Shown: positions 1 to 6,103 of the stretch, in pieces
How the letters are laid out: the number at the start of each line of letters is the position of its first letter
Position numbering within the stretch: position 1 is the first letter of the stretch
Origin: DASVWH01 sp036389715
GTDB lineage: Bacteria; Acidobacteriota; Blastocatellia; Pyrinomonadales; Pyrinomonadaceae
DNA: 7,378 nt
Reading direction: 5' to 3'
NCBI GenBank assembly: GCA_036389715.1
Contig: DASVWH010000080.1
Location: forward strand, 1-7,378
Notes under the pieces: model-generated
Seen by the model: the letters and a program-made list of their open reading frames with translations, nothing else
Told to the model about the DNA's origin: nothing
Databases searched by the model: none
Made by a program: the position numbers and the translations under genes

Positions 1-1050
1 ACTGGCAAGCGCGTGCTCGTCGCGGCCAACAAGGCCGATGCGGCCCGCCTGGAAACGGACGCGGGAGAGTTTTATCGCTTCGGATTTGAAGAAGTTTTCC
101 CGGTCTCGGCCGAGCACGGCAACGGTCTCGGCGAACTGCTCGACGTGGTGGTCTCGACCTTCGACCTGGCCGCCGTCGCCGACGACGCGCAAGCGAAGCA
201 GTCAGGGCCGCGCGAGCTGCGCCTGGCCATCATCGGGCGGCCCAACGTGGGGAAGTCTTCGCTGCTCAACCGGCTGCTCGGCGAAGAGCGCGTCATCGTC
301 TCGCCCGTCGCGGGCACGACGCGCGACGCCGTTGATACGCTCCTCGAAGTCGAGGGCCAGCCCTTTCGTTTGATCGACACGGCGGGCATTCGCCGCAAGG
401 GCAAGACCGCGGAGATGGCGGAGAAGCTGTCCGTCATTATGGCGCGCCGGAGCCTGGAGCGCGCAGACGTGGCCATCGTCGTCGTTGACGCCGCCGATGG
501 CGTCGCCGCACTGGACGCGAATATCGCTGGCTACGCGCACGACGCGGGCTGCTCGATCATCATCGCCGTCAATAAGTGGGACGCCGTGCCGGACAAGGAG
601 ACGGGGACGCCTTTCGAGTTCGAGCGTAACCTGCGCGACAAGATGAAGTTTCTCGACTGGGCTCCGGTCGTGACCATGTCTGCCCTGACGGGCCAGCGCG
701 TCGAGAGAATCCTGCCGCTCGCCTTGAGGGCTAACGAGGCGCGCAATCGTCGCATCTCGACCTCGCAGCTCAACGCCTTTTTCGAGCGGGCCGTTTCGCA
801 GCCGCGCGGCGGCAGTGCGCCTGCGCCCGTCAAGGGCGGCTTCTCACGGCTGCGCGTGCAATACATGACGCAGGTCAGCGTCCGCCCGCCGACCTTCATC
901 GTCTTCACTGCGGGCGGCAAGCCGGGGCTCCATTTTTCATACGAGCGTTATCTACAGAACCGCCTGCGCGAGGAGTTCGATTTCTTCGCCACCCCGATCA
1001 AGCTCGTCGAGCGCCACCGGAAAAAACAGAGGTCGGAAGGCAGGGGTTAA
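1..1050 (+). CDS. der: GTPase Der (EngA), 5'-truncated by window edge
   Basis: Der is a double GTPase needed for 50S ribosome subunit assembly. The reading frame is open from base 1, so the gene begins upstream of the window and only 349 residues are visible; family members run to roughly 440-490 residues. The fragment opens at the end of the first GTPase domain, with the G4 motif NKAD at visible residues 10-13 and the G5 region VSAEHG shortly after. The second GTPase domain is complete: P-loop GRPNVGKS (79-86), G2 in SPVAGTTRD, G3 DTAG followed by IRRKGK (from 126), G4 NKWD (191-194) and G5 SAL (227-229). The C-terminal KH-like domain follows, with the typical YMTQV...RPPTFIVF stretch (about 288-302) and a basic tail. 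Finding G1 motifs in series and the KH domain makes Der certain over other Era-type GTPases. The stop TAA (1048-1050) abuts a possible small leader ORF, which suggests an operon with the kinase gene downstream. Confidence 0.97.
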   Translation, partial: TGKRVLVAANKADAARLETDAGEFYRFGFEEVFPVSAEHGNGLGELLDVVVSTFDLAAVADDAQAKQSGPRELRLAIIGRPNVGKSSLLNRLLGEERVIVSPVAGTTRDAVDTLLEVEGQPFRLIDTAGIRRKGKTAEMAEKLSVIMARRSLERADVAIVVVDAADGVAALDANIAGYAHDAGCSIIIAVNKWDAVPDKETGTPFEFERNLRDKMKFLDWAPVVTMSALTGQRVERILPLALRANEARNRRISTSQLNAFFERAVSQPRGGSAPAPVKGGFSRLRVQYMTQVSVRPPTFIVFTAGGKPGLHFSYERYLQNRLREEFDFFATPIKLVERHRKKQRSEGRG

Positions 1051-1101
1051 ATGCCGGACGGCAGTCTCGACTCCGCCAGCGACAGCTGGCATCCTGACTA
1101 A
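1051..1101 (+). CDS. Possible 16-codon leader ORF between der and the kinase gene
   Basis: A short frame begins with ATG immediately after the der stop codon and encodes the acidic peptide MPDGSLDSASDSWHPD. Its TAA (1099-1101) shares its last base with the ATG of the kinase gene (TAATG), a classic arrangement for translational coupling. It is the only start in this area with a purine-rich Shine-Dalgarno-like run upstream (GGAAGG and AGGGG between about 1035 and 1046). The kinase start has none. I infer that ribosomes finishing this ORF could reinitiate on the kinase gene. The peptide itself is unlike anything I recognise and may have no function of its own. Such a short frame can also arise by chance, so the call is tentative. 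Confidence 0.35.
   Translation: MPDGSLDSASDSWHPD
1075..1090 (+). promoter_or_regulatory. Perfect 6-bp hairpin just upstream of the kinase start
   Basis: GCCAGC (1075-1080) and GCTGGC (1085-1090) are exact inverted repeats around a GACA loop. The hairpin ends ten bases before the kinase ATG at 1101, covering or flanking where a ribosome binding site would normally lie, and it is inside the short leader ORF. Translation of the leader would open it. No T-run follows, so it does not look like a Rho-independent terminator. A role in controlling kinase translation is an inference. Confidence 0.4.
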
Positions 1102-4100
1102 TGAGCGAGCAAGGCACAGACTTCCAGACATTGTTCGAGCATCTGAGCGAACCGGCTCTCGTCGTTGATGAAGCGGGCGAGCGCATCCATGCCTGCAACG
1201 ATGCTTTCTCGATGCTGGCCGTGCGCTCTTGCAGCTTCATCGCGGGCAAGAGCCTCTCCGCCTTCCTCCAATTCGAGAACGGGGAGGCGGGCACGAGCGA
1301 CGGCCTTCAGCTCGCAACCCTCCTCGTCAACGGCGAGCACCCGCTGCGCGTCCAGGTCGAGCGGCTCGACTGTCACTGGCGTGACCAGCCCGCCACGCTC
1401 TGTCTGATCCGGCAGCCCGGGGAAGAAGAGACGAGCGCGGACGCAGCCGACGAGGTGCTGACCAGCGACGAGACGAGCGCGCTCTTCGAGTATCTGCGCG
1501 AAGCCACGGAGCAGCTCGAAGTCGTCAACCGCGTCGTCGCCGCCGTCAACTCCAGCCGGACGATTGACCAGGTCTTCAGCCTCGCCAGCCAGCAGATGCG
1601 CGCGCTGCTGCCCTTCGACCGCGCGACCATCGCGCTCTGCCAGGAAGACGGCGCGAGCCTGAGCGTCTTCGCCATCTCGGGCGAGCACACGGGCTCTCTC
1701 TCCGTCGGCGCGGTCGCGCCCGTGCGCGGCTCCGTCACGGAATACGCGCTCGAACATCAGGAGATGGTCGTCATCCCGGACCTGCGTGCCGAGACGCGCT
1801 TCAATGTTTACGCGGATTTGGAGCACGGCGGCTTCCGTTCGGCCGTCTGCTGCCCGCTCTTTTCCACGCGCCGCGCCATCGGCAGTCTTAACCTGACATC
1901 GCGCATCCCGGAAGCCTACGGGCGCAAGCACCTGCTCGCGCTCGAACGACTAATGCCCCCGCTGGCCATCGCCATCGAGAAAGTGCTGCTGCTCGAAGAG
2001 GCCGAGAAGAGGTCGCGGGAGATGGAGGCCGCCGCGCACCGCGAAGAACTGGCCGGGCGCATCGGACGCCAGCTCTCCGGCTCGCTCGATCCTTCCGCCG
2101 TGTTGCAGGAGACCGTAGATGCGCTCGGCACAGCCGTCGGCGCCGACCGTTGCCACGTGACCCTGCTCGACAGCGAAGAAGAATATGCGCTCGTCGGCTA
2201 TGAATATCTCGCGAGCCGCCGCGTAGCCTCGCTGCGCGGCCACCGCATTCCGCTGCGCTCAAGCGAATTCGCGCGCCGCGTGCTGACCTCCAGCGAGCCC
2301 GTCTCGGTCAACGACATCAGGGAACTGGATAAGGATGAGCTGGTTAAGCTCTACGCGCGGCTGGATGTCTGCGGGGTGCTGGCCGCGCCCGTCTCGATTC
2401 ACGGAATCACGCGGGGCGTCCTGGAGCTGCACGTCAACTGCGAGCCGCACGAGTGGAAGCCCGACGATGCGAAGCTGCTCGGGGCCGTCGCCGCGCAGGT
2501 CTCCGTCGCACTGACCAACGCACGGCTCTACGAGGCCAGCCGCCGCCGCAGCCAGGAACTCGAAGGTCTCTACAAAATCTCGCGCGGCTTCTCGACGCTG
2601 ACCGATACGTCGGAGATTTACGGGCGCTTGACACGGGCCATCGCCGAGCAGGTCGGCGGCGAGAAATGCCTGCTGGCGACTTATGACCGCAGGCATAACC
2701 TGGTCCGCGCGGAGGCCCCGGGTTACAACACCCCGCCGGAAATGATCGCGGACTTTCAGTTCATCCTGCACCCGGAGGGGGCCAGCGAATACACATACCA
2801 GACGGGCGAGAGCGAGTTCGTCTATCGCACGGGCGAGCCGTTTTTCTCGAACGACCCGGCCGCCGACCTGCGCTTCAACCAGGATTTCATCGCGCGCCAC
2901 GGCGTCCGCTCCGTCCTCATCCTCCCGATGCTCATCAAGCGCGAGCTGATCGGCTTCATCTACGTCGCCAATCGTCCGGGCGGCTTTCGCCAGCGCGACG
3001 TGCAGCTGCTGGAAATCCTGGCCGCACAGGCCGCCGAGACCATCGCCAACGCGCGCCTCTTCGCCACCATCCAGACCCAGGCCGAGCGCGAGGCGGTCGT
3101 CAATCGCCTGATTCTCTCGCTCCAACAGGCGACGGAGCCGAAGCGCGCCGTCGAGGTCGTCGTCGAGCGCATCGGCGAAGTCCTCGGCCTGGACCGCTGC
3201 ATCGCCGTCCTCTTTTCCGAGAATGAGTTCTCGAATATTTACGGCGAGTGGTGCGCCGAAGGGGTGGCGCGCATCAGCGACGACCCGGAAGTCAAGGAGC
3301 GTTCGCCTCTGCCGCACTGGATCAGGGAGCACCGCCAGCCGCTCGTCGCCGCCAACGTGCGTGAGCACAGGCTCTCCGTCGGCATCGAAGACCTGGTCGA
3401 AAGGACCGGCCTGCAAAGCATCGCCGTCGTCCCCATCATGCACCAGGGGCGCGTCATCGGCTCGCTCAGCGGCCACCAGACGCAAAGCCAGCGGCGCTGG
3501 GCCGAAGACGACATAGACCTTCTCACGGCCGTCGCCACGCAGATCGGCTCGACGCTCGAAAACGCGCGCCTCATCTCGGAACTGCGCGAGGCCAATCGGC
3601 TCAAGGATGAGTTTCTCGCCACGCTCTCGCACGAATTGCGGACGCCCCTGACGGCCATCAAGGGCTGGGTTGACCTCTTGAGCGAGAATGATGCGCTCCA
3701 ATTCGATGAAGAGCTGGCCGACGGCATCGAGGTCATCAAGCACTCTGCGGCCTCGCTGACGCAGTTGATCTCGGACCTCCTGGACCTCTCCCGCATTCAG
3801 CGGCGCGTCCTGCGTCTTGAGCGCCGCCCGAGCGACATCAACGCGGTCGTGCTCGAAGCCGTGCAGGTCGTGCGCCCCTCGGCGGTCATACGCAACCTGG
3901 ACCTGCGGCTCGAACTTGCCGCGAGCCTGCCCGAGGCCAACGTCGATGCGCACCGCCTTCAGCAGGTCGTCTGGAATCTGTTGACCAACGCCGTCAAGTT
4001 CACGCCCGAAGGCGGACGCATCATCGTCCGCTCGCGCCTGATAGACGGCGGCGGCATCCTCATCGCCGAAGACGAGAGCGAGCCGCTGCGCTGGATAGTC

Positions 4101-4346
4101 ATCGAGGTGGAGGACGACGGGGAAGGCATCCCGGCCGAGTTTCTGCCTTACGTCTGGGACAGGTTCAGGCAGGCCGACAGCTCTACGACGAGGCGGCACG
4201 GAGGGCTCGGCATCGGGCTCGCGCTCGTCAAGGAGCTGGTCGAAGCGCACGGCGGGCGGGCGTCGGTCAGAAGCGAGGGGCGCGGCGCGACTTTTACCGT
4301 CCGCCTGCCCCTGACGAAACCCGGAGGCATGGCTTTCGAGAAGTAA
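1101..4346 (+). CDS. Soluble PAS-GAFx4 sensor histidine kinase
   Basis: This 1081-residue protein is a two-component sensor kinase. A PAS domain (about 8-105) is followed by four GAF domains (about 141-296, 318-474, 490-652 and 667-823), each ending in a long helix that links to the next module. The kinase core is intact: HisKA with the phosphoacceptor His844 in SHELRTPL (an HExxT motif, so phosphatase activity is also plausible), N-box N959/N963, G1 DDGEGIP (Asp1006), F-box near VWDRF (1018-1022) and G2 GGLGIGLALV (from 1034). No hydrophobic membrane segment, signal peptide or receiver domain is visible, so it should act in the cytoplasm and phosphorylate a separate regulator not encoded here. 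The start is fixed: an in-frame TGA at 1095-1097 lies just upstream of the ATG, and no Shine-Dalgarno sequence precedes it. It sits 16 bases before tgt, probably in the same transcript. The signal is unknown; GAF cysteines and the PAS domain do not identify a ligand. Confidence 0.93.
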   Translation: MSEQGTDFQTLFEHLSEPALVVDEAGERIHACNDAFSMLAVRSCSFIAGKSLSAFLQFENGEAGTSDGLQLATLLVNGEHPLRVQVERLDCHWRDQPATLCLIRQPGEEETSADAADEVLTSDETSALFEYLREATEQLEVVNRVVAAVNSSRTIDQVFSLASQQMRALLPFDRATIALCQEDGASLSVFAISGEHTGSLSVGAVAPVRGSVTEYALEHQEMVVIPDLRAETRFNVYADLEHGGFRSAVCCPLFSTRRAIGSLNLTSRIPEAYGRKHLLALERLMPPLAIAIEKVLLLEEAEKRSREMEAAAHREELAGRIGRQLSGSLDPSAVLQETVDALGTAVGADRCHVTLLDSEEEYALVGYEYLASRRVASLRGHRIPLRSSEFARRVLTSSEPVSVNDIRELDKDELVKLYARLDVCGVLAAPVSIHGITRGVLELHVNCEPHEWKPDDAKLLGAVAAQVSVALTNARLYEASRRRSQELEGLYKISRGFSTLTDTSEIYGRLTRAIAEQVGGEKCLLATYDRRHNLVRAEAPGYNTPPEMIADFQFILHPEGASEYTYQTGESEFVYRTGEPFFSNDPAADLRFNQDFIARHGVRSVLILPMLIKRELIGFIYVANRPGGFRQRDVQLLEILAAQAAETIANARLFATIQTQAEREAVVNRLILSLQQATEPKRAVEVVVERIGEVLGLDRCIAVLFSENEFSNIYGEWCAEGVARISDDPEVKERSPLPHWIREHRQPLVAANVREHRLSVGIEDLVERTGLQSIAVVPIMHQGRVIGSLSGHQTQSQRRWAEDDIDLLTAVATQIGSTLENARLISELREANRLKDEFLATLSHELRTPLTAIKGWVDLLSENDALQFDEELADGIEVIKHSAASLTQLISDLLDLSRIQRRVLRLERRPSDINAVVLEAVQVVRPSAVIRNLDLRLELAASLPEANVDAHRLQQVVWNLLTNAVKFTPEGGRIIVRSRLIDGGGILIAEDESEPLRWIVIEVEDDGEGIPAEFLPYVWDRFRQADSSTTRRHGGLGIGLALVKELVEAHGGRASVRSEGRGATFTVRLPLTKPGGMAFEK

Positions 4347-4362
4347 TCTCTCCGCACGGCAC

Positions 4363-5604
4363 ATGCAGCAATCATCACAAAAGCTCGAACCGGCGGCCAT
4401 CGGCTGGGAAGTAACGGCGCGCGACGGCCAGGCGCGCAGCGGTCGCTTGAGCACCCGGCGCGGCGTTATCGAGACCCCCGTTTTTATGCCGGTCGGGACG
4501 GCCGGGACGGTCAAGGGCACGCGCTTCGAGGCGCTCGAAGCCGACGAGCTGGATGCGCGCATCATCCTCGGCAATACCTATCACCTCTGGCTGCGTCCCG
4601 GCGCGGAGACGATCAGGGATTGCGGCGGGCTGCATCGCTTCATCGGCTGGGAGCGGGCGCTGCTGACAGATTCCGGCGGCTTTCAGGTCTGGAGCCTCGG
4701 CGCACTGCGCAAAATCACGGAGGAGGGCACGGAATTTCGCTCGCACATAGACGGCAGCCTGCGCTTTCTCTCGCCGGAGGTCTCCATGGAGGTGCAGGCC
4801 GCGCTCGGCTCCGACATCGTGATGGCCTTCGACGAGTGTGCGCCGGGCCAAGCCTCGCACGAAGAGGCTCACCAGAGCCTGCTCCTGACCTCGCGCTGGG
4901 CCGCCCGCTCGCGCGCCAGCTTCGACGCCTTACAGCGAGAGGGCATGGACGCAGGGCGAATCTTTGACGCCGGTGCGCCATCGGACAGGCCGTTTGACGG
5001 GTCTGCGGCTGCCGGTTTGAGCGGCGCGCAGGCGCTCTTTGGCATCGTCCAGGGCGCGTCTCATCTTGACCTGCGGCGCGAGAGCCTGGCCCGCACCGTC
5101 GAGATCGGTTTTGACGGGTACGCCATCGGCGGCCTGAGTGTCGGTGAAGAGAAGAGCGTGATGTACGGGGTGGTCGAAGAGCTTGCGCCGCTGATGCCGG
5201 AGGAGAGGCCCCGCTACCTGATGGGCGTGGGCACGCCGGAGGATTTGATCGAGTGCGCGGCGCGCGGCGTGGACATGTTCGACTGCGTCCTGCCGACCAG
5301 AAACGGGCGGACCGGCCAGGCCTTTACCTCGCGCGGCAAGCTCAATATCAAGAACGCGCAGTGGGCGCGCGACACACGCCCGCTCGACGAACGGTGCGGG
5401 TGCAGCGTCTGCCGCCGCCACACCCGCGCCTATCTCAGGCATCTTTACGTGACGGGCGAGATGCTGGCCAGCATCCTCCTGACGCATCACAACCTCGCCT
5501 TCTTCCTTGACACTATGCGGCGCGTGAGGCAAGCTATCCGGTCTGGCGATTTCACGCGATTTCGGCGAGAATTTCTTGAGGAACTAAGCTCAGGTCCGGC
5601 CTGA
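4363..5604 (+). CDS. tgt: Queuine tRNA-ribosyltransferase (tRNA-guanine transglycosylase)
   Basis: Tgt exchanges guanine-34 in the anticodon of GUN tRNAs (Asp, Asn, His, Tyr) for preQ1 during queuosine synthesis. The 413-residue protein carries all family landmarks. Asp103 lies in TDSGGFQV, Asp157 in DIVMAFDEC, Gln230 in FGIVQG and Gly257-Leu258 in the GGLSVGE loop. Asp307 in MFDCVLPTR is the expected nucleophile. The zinc ligands are Cys345, Cys347, Cys350 (CGCSVC) and His376. These correspond to the well-studied Zymomonas mobilis residues D102, D156, Q203, G230, L231, D280, C318, C320, C323 and H349. The offset jumps from +1 to +27 between Asp157 and Gln230, exposing an insertion of about 26 residues near 188-220. 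There are also about ten extra N-terminal residues relative to E. coli. ATG 4363 is used because no closer in-frame start exists; it lacks a Shine-Dalgarno sequence. Val260 matches the bacterial preQ1-type pocket. Activity is expected to be normal. Confidence 0.97.
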   Translation: MQQSSQKLEPAAIGWEVTARDGQARSGRLSTRRGVIETPVFMPVGTAGTVKGTRFEALEADELDARIILGNTYHLWLRPGAETIRDCGGLHRFIGWERALLTDSGGFQVWSLGALRKITEEGTEFRSHIDGSLRFLSPEVSMEVQAALGSDIVMAFDECAPGQASHEEAHQSLLLTSRWAARSRASFDALQREGMDAGRIFDAGAPSDRPFDGSAAAGLSGAQALFGIVQGASHLDLRRESLARTVEIGFDGYAIGGLSVGEEKSVMYGVVEELAPLMPEERPRYLMGVGTPEDLIECAARGVDMFDCVLPTRNGRTGQAFTSRGKLNIKNAQWARDTRPLDERCGCSVCRRHTRAYLRHLYVTGEMLASILLTHHNLAFFLDTMRRVRQAIRSGDFTRFRREFLEELSSGPA

Positions 5605-5644
5605 ACGCGAGCATCCAGTTTCCCCGTTTAACCGAAGTGCATGC

Positions 5645-5681
5645 GCCCGCCGGACTGCGGGCCGGGGCCGGTCAACGGCCC
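5645..5681 (+). terminator. Twin GC-rich hairpins after tgt, possible weak terminator
   Basis: Two adjacent perfect 6-bp stems lie in the tgt-yajC gap. The first is GCCCGC (5645-5650) with GCGGGC (5657-5662) around a six-base loop. The second is GGGCCG (5665-5670) with CGGCCC (5676-5681) around GTCAA. The sequence after the second stem (CTCTTGAATGG) has only a short pyrimidine patch instead of a run of T, so a classic Rho-independent terminator is not supported. The GGGCCG repeat at 5659-5664 could pair with the same CGGCCC, giving an alternative fold. The position, after the tgt stop and just before a promoter, suits an end-of-transcript structure. Confidence 0.4.
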
Positions 5682-5691
5682 TCTTGAATGG

Positions 5692-5720
5692 TTGACGCGC
5701 TTTCGCGAGCGCCCTAAACT
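5692..5720 (+). promoter_or_regulatory. Sigma70-type promoter for yajC-secD
   Basis: TTGACG (5692-5697) and TAAACT (5715-5720) are close matches to the -35 and -10 consensus (TTGACA, TATAAT) with the optimal 17-bp spacing. Transcription would begin around 5726-5728, leaving a leader of about 15 bases before the yajC ATG at 5742. The spacer holds an inverted repeat, GCGCT (5697-5701) and AGCGC (5708-5712), with a TCGCGA palindrome inside, which could be an operator or chance GC-rich symmetry. The promoter lies behind the tgt hairpins and separates the Sec genes from the upstream unit. Confidence 0.6.
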
Positions 5721-5741
5721 TTGTCTCAAAGCACGATACAC

Positions 5742-6050
5742 ATGTCTATTCTCTTCATCTTTTTACAGGGCGGCGGCGATTTGCTCAGGGGCTTAATGCC
5801 GTTCCTGCTGATCTTCGTCGTCTTTTATCTGCTGCTCATCCGGCCGCAGCAGAAGCGCCAGCGTGAGTTGCAGGAGACCATCAAGGCGCTCCAGCCCGGC
5901 GACCGCGTCATTACGAGCGGCGGCATCATCGGCACGATCACGGCCGTCCGTGACCAGAGCCTGGTGATTCGCAGCGCCGACAAGTCCATCCTCGAAGTGA
6001 CGCGCTCGGCGATAGCCGGATTGCAGGCCGAAGAGGAGGCCAAGCCCTAA
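5742..6050 (+). CDS. yajC: Preprotein translocase subunit YajC
   Basis: YajC is a small inner-membrane protein that associates with SecDF and the SecYEG translocon. The 102-residue product has a short N-terminal lead, one transmembrane helix (about 17-33, LMPFLLIFVVFYLLLI) and then the family signature RPQQKRQRE (34-42). The cytoplasmic domain holds the conserved GDRVITSGGIIGTI block (53-66) and an EVTRSAI segment near the C-terminus (85-91). Length and order match the family. ATG 5742 is preferred over the in-frame TTG at 5721, because the TTG would start directly at the end of the predicted -10 box and the shorter form already has the usual N-terminus. No Shine-Dalgarno sequence is visible ahead of either. 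The gene stands directly before secD, the usual arrangement, and is probably co-transcribed with it. Confidence 0.95.
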   Translation: MSILFIFLQGGGDLLRGLMPFLLIFVVFYLLLIRPQQKRQRELQETIKALQPGDRVITSGGIIGTITAVRDQSLVIRSADKSILEVTRSAIAGLQAEEEAKP

Positions 6051-6060
6051 CAGGTCCTGT
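6050..6060 (+). repeat. 11-bp near-perfect dyad after yajC
   Basis: ACAGG and CCTGT flank a single T, starting at the last base of the yajC stop codon. It is a compact symmetric site of the size a dimeric regulator could bind, but a dyad this short may be chance. No function can be assigned. Confidence 0.25.
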
Positions 6061-6068
6061 CTCACTTT

Positions 6069-6090
6069 GAGCCCGCCTTCGCGGCGGCTC
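6069..6090 (+). promoter_or_regulatory. Hairpin in the yajC-secD gap
   Basis: GAGCC (6069-6073) pairs with GGCTC (6086-6090), and GCC (6075-6077) with GGC (6083-6085), giving an eight-pair stem with one bulged C and a TTCGC loop. It ends 13 bases before the secD ATG and is not followed by a T-run, so termination is unlikely. It could tune secD expression relative to yajC or protect the transcript; this is inference. Confidence 0.4.
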
Positions 6091-6103
6091 CGAATACTCA
6101 GTT

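Noticed and set aside
1098..1931. A 277-codon minus-strand open frame over the start of the kinase gene
   Set aside because: Same GC-rich shadow effect; Arg/Ala/Asp-rich translation with no domain signature, while PAS and GAF domains read through on the plus strand.
2151..2156. Cys351-His352 in GAF2 as a bilin attachment site of the phytochrome or cyanobacteriochrome type
   Set aside because: The pair lies on an early strand in the common GAF 'DRC' context, not in the later loop/helix where chromophore cysteines are found, and no PHY domain or other bilin-binding motif is present.
4347..4362. A preQ1 riboswitch controlling tgt
   Set aside because: Only 16 bases separate the kinase stop from tgt and no preQ1 aptamer-like stem with an A-rich tail is visible there or in the end of the kinase gene.
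2259..4574. A 771-codon open frame on the minus strand, antisense to most of the kinase gene
   Set aside because: Over the kinase gene it is in register with the kinase codons, so it would be closed only by sense TTA, CTA or TCA codons, which are rare in such GC-rich DNA. Its product is low in recognisable motifs, whereas the plus strand gives an intact kinase.
5721..5741. Alternative TTG start for yajC, adding seven residues
   Set aside because: The TTG abuts the predicted -10 box, so it would lie upstream of the likely transcription start; ATG 5742 gives the standard YajC N-terminus.
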